Of a stretch of 64,000 bases of DNA, positions 52,700-60,004 are shown one piece after another. This DNA is from an uncultured Bacillota bacterium (GTDB lineage Bacteria > Bacillota > Clostridia > Christensenellales > UBA1242), in the NCBI GenBank assembly GCA_900551705.1, contig URWY01000001.1, positions 112,002 through 176,001 on the forward strand, read 5' to 3'. The notes beneath the pieces were generated by a model, which saw nothing but the letters and a program-made list of their open reading frames with translations, made no database searches and was not told the DNA's origin. Both the position numbers and the translations under genes were made by a program. Positions within the stretch are counted from its first letter, which is position 1, and each line of letters starts with the position of its first letter.

Positions 52700-53461
52700 G
52701 TATTAATGCTTCTAGCAAATTTTTTGCCAGCGCAAAAAGTTTTTGCCGAAGAAGAGCAAGAATTAACGCCTATGCTTGCAATCGTGATTGACGATTTTGG
52801 ACAGGCTAGGGCTGGCGTAAAGGAAATGTTAGATGTTGACTGCGTACTAACATGTGCAGTCATGCCAGGACTTGATTATTCTGTTAAAGACGCTGAAACG
52901 GCGCACGAAAAAGGTCATGAAGTTATTTTGCACATGCCGATGGAAGCGTATGGCAAATTGCCGGATAGTTGGTATGGCCCAAAAGTTATAAGAAACTACG
53001 ACAAGCCAGAGCGTGCAAAAGAGTTGATAAAAGAATGTATTGAGGCAACTCCACATTGTGTTGGGGTTAACATTCATATTGGTTCAGGAGTTTGTTTGAA
53101 TAAAGAACTCATGACTGCAATCATGGAAGAAGTTCGAGATAATGGGAAGTATTTCTTAGATAGTAAAACGCATGAAAAATCAGTTTGCACAGAAGTAGCG
53201 GCGGCAACCAATGAAGATTTTGTAAGCAGGGATTTCTTTCTTGAACTGACGGGTAATCCAGGTTATGCACACGCAAAAAGTGAACTTTTAAAGGCTGCAA
53301 AACTTGCGAAAAAACGTGGCTATGCTGTTGCTATCGGACATGTTGGCCCAGAAGGTGGAGTGTCAACTGCAAATGCGATTCGTGATTGTTTAGAAACAAT
53401 AGAAGAAATGGGTGTTGAAATTGTTCCGCTTTCAAAAATTGTTGAGCGTAACAAAAATTAA
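52664..53461 (+). CDS. Divergent polysaccharide deacetylase (YibQ-like)
   Basis: 265 residues with a signal peptide (ICFFVLMLLANFLPAQKVFA, cleavage likely after VFA). LAIVIDDFGQARAGVKEMLD, TCAVMPGLDYSVKDAETAHE, GHEVILHMPMEA, GVNIHIGSGV and VAIGHVGPEGGV are the motifs of divergent polysaccharide deacetylase family 2, an exported protein of uncertain activity, possibly on peptidoglycan or glycans. The first codons lie inside a terminator-like hairpin and there is no ribosome binding site. Confidence 0.85.
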   Translation: MKTTYRFSICFFVLMLLANFLPAQKVFAEEEQELTPMLAIVIDDFGQARAGVKEMLDVDCVLTCAVMPGLDYSVKDAETAHEKGHEVILHMPMEAYGKLPDSWYGPKVIRNYDKPERAKELIKECIEATPHCVGVNIHIGSGVCLNKELMTAIMEEVRDNGKYFLDSKTHEKSVCTEVAAATNEDFVSRDFFLELTGNPGYAHAKSELLKAAKLAKKRGYAVAIGHVGPEGGVSTANAIRDCLETIEEMGVEIVPLSKIVERNKN

Positions 53462-53502
53462 CTTTGATATAAAAGAAAGTTGGCGCATATATTTATTTTT
53501 GT

Positions 53503-53772
53503 ATGAAATTCAATAAATTGTATGTGTATTTTAATTTGGAAAATGTGAGCAAAATTAAAATTTTATATGGCGTGTCAGACGATTTGTCAGTTTTAGATTT
53601 TGTTGACCAAATTGCTAATTTCGATAACTATGTAGGTTATTCTTTTGAGCATAAACCGCTTACAAAAGAAGAGTATGATTTAATTTTAAACAAAAAAATT
53701 ACTTATTGTAATTGCATGGATAAAGTCAAAGAAGATAAAAGAGAAAATTATAATTCAAGTTTAGATTTTTGA
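53503..53772 (+). CDS. Unknown small protein (89 aa)
   Basis: No family recognised. A soluble, charged protein (FNKLYVYFNLENVSKIKILY, then TKEEYDLILNKKITYCNCMD). TTGATA (53464-53469), 18 bases, TATATT (53488-53493) and then nine bases to the ATG suggest a nearly leaderless transcript; no ribosome binding site is present. It is a lone gene between the deacetylase and the mechanosensitive channel. Confidence 0.55.
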   Translation: MKFNKLYVYFNLENVSKIKILYGVSDDLSVLDFVDQIANFDNYVGYSFEHKPLTKEEYDLILNKKITYCNCMDKVKEDKRENYNSSLDF

Positions 53773-53833
53773 TTGTTTTATTTTACATTTTGTTTCTGCA
53801 AAGTTATAATATCCATGTTTAAGGAGATTAAAT

Positions 53834-54889
53834 ATGGATTGGGCAGGAATATGGGAATCAATTAAAACATTTTTCACTGATAATGTGTGGAACATTGTTG
53901 GCTTTTTTGCTGCACTCATTATCGGTATAATTTTGGTAAAACTTTTGCTTAACATGACAAAAAGAATTATGTCAAAAACAAAAGTTGAAAAAATTGCACA
54001 AAGTTTCATCTATGTTGTGATTAAATTTGTGCTTTATCTTGCACTTATTTTGATTTTGCTTAGCATAATTGGCGTGTCAATGACTGGCGTTGTAACTGCG
54101 ATTAGCGCACTTTTGCTGGCAATCGGTATGGCACTGCAAAACAATATTGCCAATGTGGCTAACGGCATTGTGATTGTTTCATCGCACATGTTTAAAAAAG
54201 GCGATTACATTGTGGTTGACGGAGTTGAAGGCAGCATTGAACAAATAAACTTTTTATTCACAACGATTATTACATCGGACAACAAAAAAATTACAATTCC
54301 AAATTCCACAATAGTAAACAGTGCGGTTGTCAACTCAGGTGCGAATAAAACTCGCAGAATAGATTTCACTTTTGGCGTTGCATACGAAAGCGATGTTGAA
54401 CTTGTTAAAAAGATTGTTATTGATGTTATGATGAGCGATGGAAGAGTTATGCTTGACCCGCCACCATTTTGCAGACTTAAAACATTAAATTCGAGCAGTT
54501 TGGACTTTTTCGCAAATTGTTGGGTTGATAAAGAAGATTATTGGGATGTTTACTATTACATTATTGAAAATGTGTATAACGAATTTAAACGCAACAACAT
54601 TTCAATACCATACAATCAAATTGAAGTTAGAGAAAGAACTGACGAAGTTAAGTTGCCAATAAAAGAAGAACCTTTGCAACAACGCGTTGAAAAGGTTAGA
54701 AAAGACGATATGCACTTTGACTTAGAAAATACCGATTTTGTTGAGTATTTTAAGCATAAAAAAGAAGAAAAACCTAAAAAACAACCTAAAAAGTCTAAGA
54801 AAAATAAAAAACAGAAAGATTTAATTTTAGTGGCAATGCCAAACAAAACCGAAACTGCCGAAGAAATTAAATCAGATAAGAAAGATTAA
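53834..54889 (+). CDS. MscS-family mechanosensitive channel
   Basis: 351 residues behind TAAGGAGATTAAAT. Helices TM1 (VGFFAALIIGIILVKLL), TM2 (FVLYLALILILLSIIGV) and the pore helix (ISALLLAIGMALQNNIANVA) precede the beta domain (FKKGDYIVVDGVEGSIEQIN, TIITSDNKKITIPNSTIVNS) and the alpha/beta C-terminal domain. An additional ~75-residue Lys-rich tail (EEKPKKQPKKSKKNKKQKD) extends beyond the usual end. Releases solutes under osmotic downshock. Its stop overlaps the convergent repressor gene's stop by four bases. Confidence 0.92.
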   Translation: MDWAGIWESIKTFFTDNVWNIVGFFAALIIGIILVKLLLNMTKRIMSKTKVEKIAQSFIYVVIKFVLYLALILILLSIIGVSMTGVVTAISALLLAIGMALQNNIANVANGIVIVSSHMFKKGDYIVVDGVEGSIEQINFLFTTIITSDNKKITIPNSTIVNSAVVNSGANKTRRIDFTFGVAYESDVELVKKIVIDVMMSDGRVMLDPPPFCRLKTLNSSSLDFFANCWVDKEDYWDVYYYIIENVYNEFKRNNISIPYNQIEVRERTDEVKLPIKEEPLQQRVEKVRKDDMHFDLENTDFVEYFKHKKEEKPKKQPKKSKKNKKQKDLILVAMPNKTETAEEIKSDKKD

Positions 54890-55089
54890 TCTTCCAATCC
54901 AACTAGATAATCTATTGAAACTTTAAAATATTTTGAAATGGCTATTAAATTTGAAAGCGTTGGTTCTCGAAGCCCATTTTCCCAAAGACTTATAATGCCT
55001 TTGCTAACACCTAAAATCTTGGCAAGTTCAATTTGACCAAGATTTTTTTCTTGTCTTAAAAGTTTTAAATTGTCTTTAAACTTATTCAT
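54886..55089 (-). CDS. XRE-family helix-turn-helix repressor (67 aa)
   Basis: A single Cro/CI helix-turn-helix domain: LRQEKNLGQIELAKILGVSK, GIISLWENGLREPTLSNLIA, ISKYFKVSIDYLVG. It is divergent from the small membrane protein gene at 55185. The 95 bases between them hold two matching 18-base inverted repeats, one inside its own presumed promoter and one inside the other gene's promoter, so autoregulation and repression of the neighbour are likely. Confidence 0.88.
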   Translation of the reverse strand: MNKFKDNLKLLRQEKNLGQIELAKILGVSKGIISLWENGLREPTLSNLIAISKYFKVSIDYLVGLED

Positions 55090-55101
55090 ACATATAAAAC
55101 A

Positions 55102-55119
55102 TTCTCACAATTGTAAGAA
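55102..55119. promoter_or_regulatory. Operator 1 of the XRE repressor
   Basis: TTCTCAC-AATT-GTAAGAA, an 18-base inverted repeat with one mismatch, next to the start of the repressor gene. Confidence 0.7.
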
Positions 55120-55125
55120 AATTGC

Positions 55126-55154
55126 TTGACTTCTTACAAAAGTAAGAATATAAT
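55126..55154 (+). promoter_or_regulatory. Promoter of the small membrane protein gene, covered by operator 2
   Basis: TTGACT, 17 bases, TATAAT. The spacer contains TTCTTAC-AAAA-GTAAGAA (55131-55148), a perfect 18-base inverted repeat of the same form as operator 1 and 29 bases from it. Confidence 0.8.
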
Positions 55155-55184
55155 TTGGTTGAATTTTGTCGATTGGAGAAGTTT

Positions 55185-55415
55185 ATGGATAATTCAAAAA
55201 ATAAAAAAACAGTGGGAGTTCTTTTAGGTTTATTTTTGGGGCTATTAGGTTTATTAATAGGAAATTGTTTATATCCTTATAATAGTGAAGAGCGCAAAAC
55301 TTTTATGAGTGGTTGGCTTATTGGTTTTGTGATTTCACTTTTGATTGGAGTAATTTTTATTATTCTCTATTTAGTTTTTTTTAGTAACTTGATTATTTCA
55401 TTAAGTAATTTTTAA
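55185..55415 (+). CDS. Small membrane protein controlled by the divergent repressor (76 aa)
   Basis: Start at ATG 55185 (GGAGAAGTTT upstream). Two helices: VGVLLGLFLGLLGLLIGNCL and LIGFVISLLIGVIFIILYLV with a short polar link. No named family. Its promoter is occupied by operator 2, so it should be the target of the XRE repressor. Confidence 0.72.
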   Translation: MDNSKNKKTVGVLLGLFLGLLGLLIGNCLYPYNSEERKTFMSGWLIGFVISLLIGVIFIILYLVFFSNLIISLSNF

Positions 55416-55502
55416 TAAAAATTTTTTTAGAGTGTTGAAAATTATTTTTATTTTTTAAGAATTCTGCTATAATAAACTCATAATATATTAAAGGAGAAAA
55501 TT

Positions 55503-56618
55503 ATGGGATTGTTTAGAAAGCAATTACTTGAAGTAATCGAATGGAAAGATAGTTCAAAAGATACTATCGTTTATCGTTTCCCAATGGAGAAACGCGAAGA
55601 AATTATGACAACATCAACTCTTATCGTTAGAGAAAGCCAAGTTGCTGTGTTTGTTCACAAAGGTCAAATTTGCGATATCTTCACACCAGGAACATACAAA
55701 CTGAAAACGGAAAATATTCCATTCTTAACAAAATTGTTAAGTTTGCCAACAGGCTTTAATTCGCCAATCAAAGCCGAAGTTTATTTTGTTAATACAAAAC
55801 AAATGACCGGTCAAAAATGGGGAACTCAAAATCCAATTATGATGAGAGACCAAGAGTTTGGCAATGTTCGTTTGAGAGGCTTTGGCGTTTATTCGTTCAA
55901 AGTTGAAGACGCAGCAAAATTTATGCGTGAAATGTTTGGAACAAACGAAGTTTACAAAACTGCTGATGTTGCAGAACAATGTAAACCTATGATTGTTGAA
56001 GCAATCACAGATGCAATCGCAGAAAGCAAAATCTCAGCGTTAGATTTGGCTGCAAACTATAAAGAGTTTTCACAATCAGTTGTTGCTTATTCAGAAGACG
56101 CTTTTGGTCAATTTGGTTTAAAACTTTGCTCAGTTGTGATTGAAAACTTGTCACTTCCAGAAGAAGTTGAAAAAGCGCTTGACGAAAGAACAAAACTTGG
56201 TGTATTGGAAGACCAAATGGGAACATACACAAGATATCAAGCAGCACAAGCAATGACAGAAGCGGCAAAAAATCCAAGTGGTGGAAATCTTGCAGGGCTT
56301 GGAGTTGGTCTTGGCGCGGGAACAACAATTGGTCATCTTTTTGGCGAAAGTTTGTCAACAGAAAACACAAAGAAAGTAAAAACAGCTGCTTGCCCAAATT
56401 GTGGTGAAAAAGTTAAAGCAGGTTCAAAATTCTGTCCTTCATGCGGACAAAAACTTGTTATGTGTTGTCCAAAATGCGGAAAAGAAGTTGCTCCAAATGC
56501 TAAATTTTGCTCAGAATGTGGCGAAAAATTAGCAAATAGCAAAGTTTGCTCAAAATGTAAATCAGAATTAAGTTCAAACGATAAATTCTGCCCAAAATGC
56601 GGCACAAAATGCAACTAA
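55503..56618 (+). CDS. SPFH (YdjI-like) protein with C-terminal zinc ribbons
   Basis: 371 residues. Residues ~1-250 form an SPFH/band-7 domain of the virion-core-protein-like YdjI group (VIEWKDSSKDTIVYRFPMEK, STLIVRESQVAVFVHKGQIC, FTPGTYKLKTENIPFLTKLL, LRGFGVYSFKVEDAAKFMRE). After a Gly-rich linker come three zinc ribbons (CPNCGEKVKAGSKFCPSCGQ; CPKCGKEVAPNAKFCSECGE; CSKCKSELSSNDKFCPKCGT). AAAGGAGAAAATT and an extended -10 TGCTATAAT lie upstream. In Bacillus the homologous operon is linked to membrane stress. It is followed eight bases later by a zinc-ribbon membrane protein. Confidence 0.85.
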   Translation: MGLFRKQLLEVIEWKDSSKDTIVYRFPMEKREEIMTTSTLIVRESQVAVFVHKGQICDIFTPGTYKLKTENIPFLTKLLSLPTGFNSPIKAEVYFVNTKQMTGQKWGTQNPIMMRDQEFGNVRLRGFGVYSFKVEDAAKFMREMFGTNEVYKTADVAEQCKPMIVEAITDAIAESKISALDLAANYKEFSQSVVAYSEDAFGQFGLKLCSVVIENLSLPEEVEKALDERTKLGVLEDQMGTYTRYQAAQAMTEAAKNPSGGNLAGLGVGLGAGTTIGHLFGESLSTENTKKVKTAACPNCGEKVKAGSKFCPSCGQKLVMCCPKCGKEVAPNAKFCSECGEKLANSKVCSKCKSELSSNDKFCPKCGTKCN

Positions 56619-56625
56619 TTAAATT

Positions 56626-57705
56626 ATGAGTGAAACAAGTATTAAAAAAGAAGAAAAAATAACGAAAAATTGTTTGAGATGTGGCGGGAATTTGGAGTTC
56701 TCGCCAAAACATCAAGCAATTTTTTGTTGTCAATGTGGAACAACTTACGATATTGAAAAAAATAAAAACATCACTAAACACAACTTGCAAGATGTTAAAG
56801 ATATAAAATTAGAAGATAAACTATTTGCAGACAATAACAATGTTTTCAACTGTCCAAATTGCGGAAGTAAACTTGTTTTAAATAAACTTGAATACACAAA
56901 AAAATGTCCATATTGTGGAAGCGTGCAAATTAAAAAAACAAGAATAAATCCTGGTGTTTCGCCAGATAGCATCATTCCTTTTAAGTTTGATGAAGAAGTC
57001 GCCGCTGAAAAGTTTAAGCAAGCCATGAAAAAGAAAATATTTGCTCCAAACGCATTCAAGAAAAAGCCAATTTCTGATAATATTTATGGAATTTTTATTC
57101 CAACTTTTGCCTACGATGCAGATTCTCGAACTTCATATAGTGGCACAGAAAAAATTGAGCATGTTCATATAGATTCAAATAATATCAGACGAGTTTCGTA
57201 TTCTTATAGAAATTTTAGCGGTAAACTAAGCATGAACCATAGAAATGTTTTGGTCGAAGATAGCCCAAGTTTAAATCAATTAGATTTGGAAAGTATAAAA
57301 CCATATAACTATAATGAAATGTATAAGTATAACGATGACTTTATTCGTGGATACACTGTTGAGTATCACGAACACCCAATCGCGACTTGCACAGATATTG
57401 CGCACACAATCATGAAAAACGATATTAACTCGTTCATCAAAAGAAAAGAAGGTGGGAATATTGTTTCATTGCGAACAAATACTAACTTTGAATGTGAAAA
57501 ATTTACATATTATTTGTTGCCCGCATATAAGGTTGAATACAAATATAAAGATAAAAAATACAATTCCTATGTTAATGGACAAACTGGCAAGGTTGGCGGA
57601 AACGCTCCTAAATCGAAGATAAAAGTTACATTTTTCACAATTTTTATTGTGCTTTTGCTTGGTGGACTTACTGCATTGTTCTATTATCTTTCGTTGATGT
57701 TATAA
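56626..57705 (+). CDS. Zinc-ribbon protein with C-terminal membrane helix (YdjH-like partner of the SPFH protein)
   Basis: 359 residues: two N-terminal zinc ribbons (CLRCGGNLEFSPKHQAIFCC, CPNCGSKLVLNKLEYTKKCP), a ~200-residue domain with SIIPFKFDEEVAAEKFKQAM and GIFIPTFAYDADSRTSYSGT, and one C-terminal helix (VTFFTIFIVLLLGGLTALFY). This fits the tail-anchored proteins often found next to SPFH/zinc-ribbon genes. Spacing to the previous gene is seven bases, so they are co-transcribed and probably work together at the membrane. Function not known. Confidence 0.78.
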   Translation: MSETSIKKEEKITKNCLRCGGNLEFSPKHQAIFCCQCGTTYDIEKNKNITKHNLQDVKDIKLEDKLFADNNNVFNCPNCGSKLVLNKLEYTKKCPYCGSVQIKKTRINPGVSPDSIIPFKFDEEVAAEKFKQAMKKKIFAPNAFKKKPISDNIYGIFIPTFAYDADSRTSYSGTEKIEHVHIDSNNIRRVSYSYRNFSGKLSMNHRNVLVEDSPSLNQLDLESIKPYNYNEMYKYNDDFIRGYTVEYHEHPIATCTDIAHTIMKNDINSFIKRKEGGNIVSLRTNTNFECEKFTYYLLPAYKVEYKYKDKKYNSYVNGQTGKVGGNAPKSKIKVTFFTIFIVLLLGGLTALFYYLSLML

Positions 57706-57730
57706 AAAGTGCATTTGCACTTTTTTATTT
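57704..57730. terminator. Bidirectional terminator
   Basis: AAAAAGTGCA/TGCACTTTTT between two convergent genes; A-run and T-run on the two sides let it act in both directions. Confidence 0.85.
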
Positions 57731-58252
57731 TAAAAATATTTCGTTAATGTTGCCTTTAAAATCTTTTTCCTGCTTAAATGTGAAAAGCCTTTGATTTTCA
57801 ACCACTTTGTCGCCAATTTTGTAAGTCACTTCATAAGTGCTGAAACCAATAATGTTTAGAAACGGATTTATATAATAGAAATCATTTTTTAAATATACCA
57901 TTCCAAGCATTATTAAAATTAAAACATATACAAGTGCCATACTGATAAATTCCAATTCAAACGCGACTGCAAATAAAACAAAAATAGGAAAGTATGGTAA
58001 AAAGTTTTGGCAAGTTATGTTTTTGCATGAAATTATCTCAATTTTTTTGAATTTTGTTGATTTGTAATTGAATATCACTCCAATAATGCCAATAATAATT
58101 AAAATCAAATTAAATGATAGCATAATTGAATTTGTCACATTAAAAGTCATATTTCCGTTAATAATTTCTGTCAGTTCTTTAACAATTATTAAAAAATAAA
58201 GCGGAATAAAACTGCTTACAAATAATGAAAATTTTAAAAATTTCTTTTTCAT
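57725..58252 (-). CDS. Multi-pass membrane protein, unknown (175 aa)
   Basis: Four hydrophobic helices (SLFVSSFIPLYFLIIV; SIMLSFNLILIIIGIIGVIF; FPIFVLFAVAFELEFI; MALVYVLILIMLGMVYL) and a short soluble C-terminus (TYEVTYKIGDKVVENQRLFT). No family recognised. No clear ribosome binding site. A lone gene convergent with the zinc-ribbon pair. Confidence 0.6.
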   Translation of the reverse strand: MKKKFLKFSLFVSSFIPLYFLIIVKELTEIINGNMTFNVTNSIMLSFNLILIIIGIIGVIFNYKSTKFKKIEIISCKNITCQNFLPYFPIFVLFAVAFELEFISMALVYVLILIMLGMVYLKNDFYYINPFLNIIGFSTYEVTYKIGDKVVENQRLFTFKQEKDFKGNINEIFLK

Positions 58253-58275
58253 AATATTATTTTTTGCAAAATTGC

Positions 58276-58303
58276 TTGATATATTCCAAATTTGTGCTAT
58301 AAG
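58276..58303 (+). promoter_or_regulatory. Leaderless promoter of the Nudix gene
   Basis: TTGATA, 16 bases, extended -10 TGCTATAAG ending six bases before the ATG at 58310. Confidence 0.75.
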
Positions 58304-58309
58304 TTAAGT

Positions 58310-58789
58310 ATGGATAAATTTGAGGAATATAAATTACAAAAAATAAAATATTCATATAATTTGGAAAAAGAAGGCAGACTTTTTGAAAAAGCAAGAGCAG
58401 TCGTTGTGAACGATGGTAAAGTATTAATTTTATTTAATCCGAAAACAAACGCATACACTGTTCCAGGTGGAGGAGTTGACGAAGGCGAAACAGTTGAACA
58501 AGCAGTTAAAAGAGAAGCCCTAGAAGAAAGTGGTTACGAAGTTGAACCAGTTAAAAAGATATGGTCGAATTTCTATGAAGTTCCAATGGAATTTGAAGGC
58601 AAAAAATTTATTTCACATCGTGTGGAATATTTCTATCTTTGCACTTTAAAAAATCAAAATCATGAGAATGCAAATGGCATTGAAGGTGAGTATGAATGTA
58701 AAATTATGCCAGAATGGAGCGATTTTGAAAAGTTAAAAAATTGTGGTTGGAAACCAGAGCAAATTCAAGCCTTAAAGAACTCGATTTAA
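58310..58789 (+). CDS. Nudix hydrolase
   Basis: 159 residues. The Nudix box is complete: GGGVDEGETVEQAVKREALE then ESGYEVE, giving G-x5-E-x7-R-E-x-x-E-E-x-G. ARAVVVNDGKVLILFNPKTN is the first strand pair. Cleaves a nucleoside diphosphate linked to another group; substrate unknown. The start at 58310 follows an extended -10 by six bases and has no ribosome binding site. Its stop overlaps the convergent gene by four bases. Confidence 0.88.
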   Translation: MDKFEEYKLQKIKYSYNLEKEGRLFEKARAVVVNDGKVLILFNPKTNAYTVPGGGVDEGETVEQAVKREALEESGYEVEPVKKIWSNFYEVPMEFEGKKFISHRVEYFYLCTLKNQNHENANGIEGEYECKIMPEWSDFEKLKNCGWKPEQIQALKNSI

Positions 58790-58971
58790 AATCCCATTAA
58801 TTCTAAATATTCATCAAAATGATGTTCACGCACTGGCATAGGTGCGTGATTTTTAAAATATAAAATCATTGCTGGCGAAATATTATGATACTCGTCAACA
58901 ATTTCAAATCTTTCAAGTTCGCCATCATCAATTAGTTTTTTAATTTTTCCGTGATAATTAAAATATCCCAT
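58786..58971 (-). CDS. Small conserved-looking protein (61 aa), unknown
   Basis: Start taken at ATG 58971 (MGYFNYHGKIKKLIDDGELE); the longer upstream extension has unlikely hydrophobic, Trp-rich sequence. The rest, RFEIVDEYHNISPAMILYFK and PMPVREHHFDEYLEL, is balanced and rich in conserved-looking Pro, His and Tyr. I have a weak memory of similar small clostridial proteins but cannot name them. TACTAA four bases before the ATG is the nearest -10-like box; no ribosome binding site. Confidence 0.55.
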   Translation of the reverse strand: MGYFNYHGKIKKLIDDGELERFEIVDEYHNISPAMILYFKNHAPMPVREHHFDEYLELMGF

Positions 58972-59083
58972 ATATTTAGTATGAGAAAATTTATTGAATA
59001 TATAACATAACAAATTGTTTTTGTCCCAGAGTTTGTCCCAGAGAAATAAAAAAATACCCATTTTTAGGGCATTTTAGCATATT

Positions 59084-59158
59084 TGGAGCGGAAGACGAGA
59101 TTCGAACTCGCGACATTTGCCTTGGCAAGGCAACGCTCTACCACTGAGCCACTTCCGC
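59084..59158 (-). tRNA. tRNA-Gly(GCC)
   Basis: Complete cloverleaf with acceptor GCGGAAG/CTTCCGC, D arm GCTC/GAGC, anticodon loop TTGCCAA, T loop TTCGAAT and encoded CCA. Confidence 0.96.
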
Positions 59159-59167
59159 ATATTGTTG

Positions 59168-59250
59168 TGGTGCGGATGAAGGGACTTGAACCCCCACGTC
59201 GAGGACACTAGCTCCTAAGGCTAGCGCGTCTGCCATTCCGCCACATCCGC
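59168..59250 (-). tRNA. tRNA-Leu(TAG)
   Basis: Class II tRNA of 83 nt: acceptor GCGGATG, anticodon stem GCTAG/CTAGT-side with loop CTTAGGA, a long variable arm (GTGTCCTCGACGT region), T loop TTCAAGT and encoded CCA. It precedes tRNA-Gly by nine bases on the same strand. Confidence 0.94.
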
Positions 59251-59355
59251 TTGCCATCCTCCGCACAACCATAATGCTTGATAATTATATAACAAATCAA
59301 GACAATTGTCAACTGATTTAACGATAAAAATTAAAAATTTTATATTGAGCGTCAA

Positions 59356-59386
59356 TGAAAAAACCGGCGCTGTCATGCAACCGGTC
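59356..59386 (-). terminator. Terminator after rpsU
   Basis: Minus-strand stem ACCGG/CCGGT with a 13-base interior loop and a T-run. It ends the rpsU operon before the tRNA genes. Confidence 0.75.
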
Positions 59387-59394
59387 TTTAATAC

Positions 59395-59571
59395 TTAATT
59401 TTTACTGCGTTTACGAGCAGCTTCTGCCTTTTTCTTTCTGCGAACCGAGGGCTTTTCATAGCACTCTTTGCGTCTCAAATCGCCGATGATATTATCCTTC
59501 TGGCATTTTCTTTTAAAACGTTTCAATGCGCTTTCGAGCGATTCATTTTCGCCTACGCGAACAACGGACAT
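59395..59571 (-). CDS. rpsU: 30S ribosomal protein S21
   Basis: 58 residues: MSVVRVGENESLESALKRFK, RKCQKDNIIGDLRRKECYEK and a basic tail PSVRRKKKAEAARKRSKN, the S21 pattern. AAGGTGG precedes the ATG. The last gene of the prmA-rsmE-mtaB-hinT-rpsU series that is conserved in Clostridia. Small enough to be missed by length filters. Confidence 0.95.
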   Translation of the reverse strand: MSVVRVGENESLESALKRFKRKCQKDNIIGDLRRKECYEKPSVRRKKKAEAARKRSKN

Positions 59572-59656
59572 TTATTACACCACCTTGTTCTCAAACAGAA
59601 CGTTTAATCTAACAGTTATGTATTATACATATTTTTTCGCGCTTTGTCAAACGATT

Positions 59657-60004
59657 TTACGCTTTGAGCGAAGGAAAATCCATTTTTTGACCGCCGAGAA
59701 TATGTATATGCAAGTGAAATACGGTTTGTCCTGCGTCATCGCCTTGATTTATAACTAATCGATAGCCGTTTCCCAATCCCAGCGAACCGCTTAATTCGGC
59801 GATTTTTTTCAACATTCTTCCCAACATTGCCTCATCGTCAGCGGTCATATCGGACAGCAATTTAAAGTGTTTTTTTGGAATGGCAAGATAGTGTTTTTCG
59901 GCTTTCGGATCGATATCCTTTATGATAAACATATCGCTGTCCTCATACAATTTGTCAGACGGAATGACTCCCGCGTTGATTTTACAAAAAATACAATCGT
60001 TCAT
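59657..60004 (-). CDS. hinT: HIT-family nucleotide hydrolase (HinT-like)
   Basis: 115 residues: CIFCKINAGVIPSDKLYEDS, AEKHYLAIPKKHFKLL, and the active-site motif GQTVFHLHIHILGG (H-x-H-x-H). HinT-type proteins hydrolyse adenosine phosphoramidates and related AMP conjugates. Start overlaps the mtaB stop by four bases. Confidence 0.94.
   Translation of the reverse strand: MNDCIFCKINAGVIPSDKLYEDSDMFIIKDIDPKAEKHYLAIPKKHFKLLSDMTADDEAMLGRMLKKIAELSGSLGLGNGYRLVINQGDDAGQTVFHLHIHILGGQKMDFPSLKA

Noticed and set aside
59212..59219. A further CTCCTAAG near 59.2 kb as an attachment site
   Set aside because: It is the reverse complement of the anticodon arm of tRNA-Leu(TAG), on the other strand, with no element boundary next to it.
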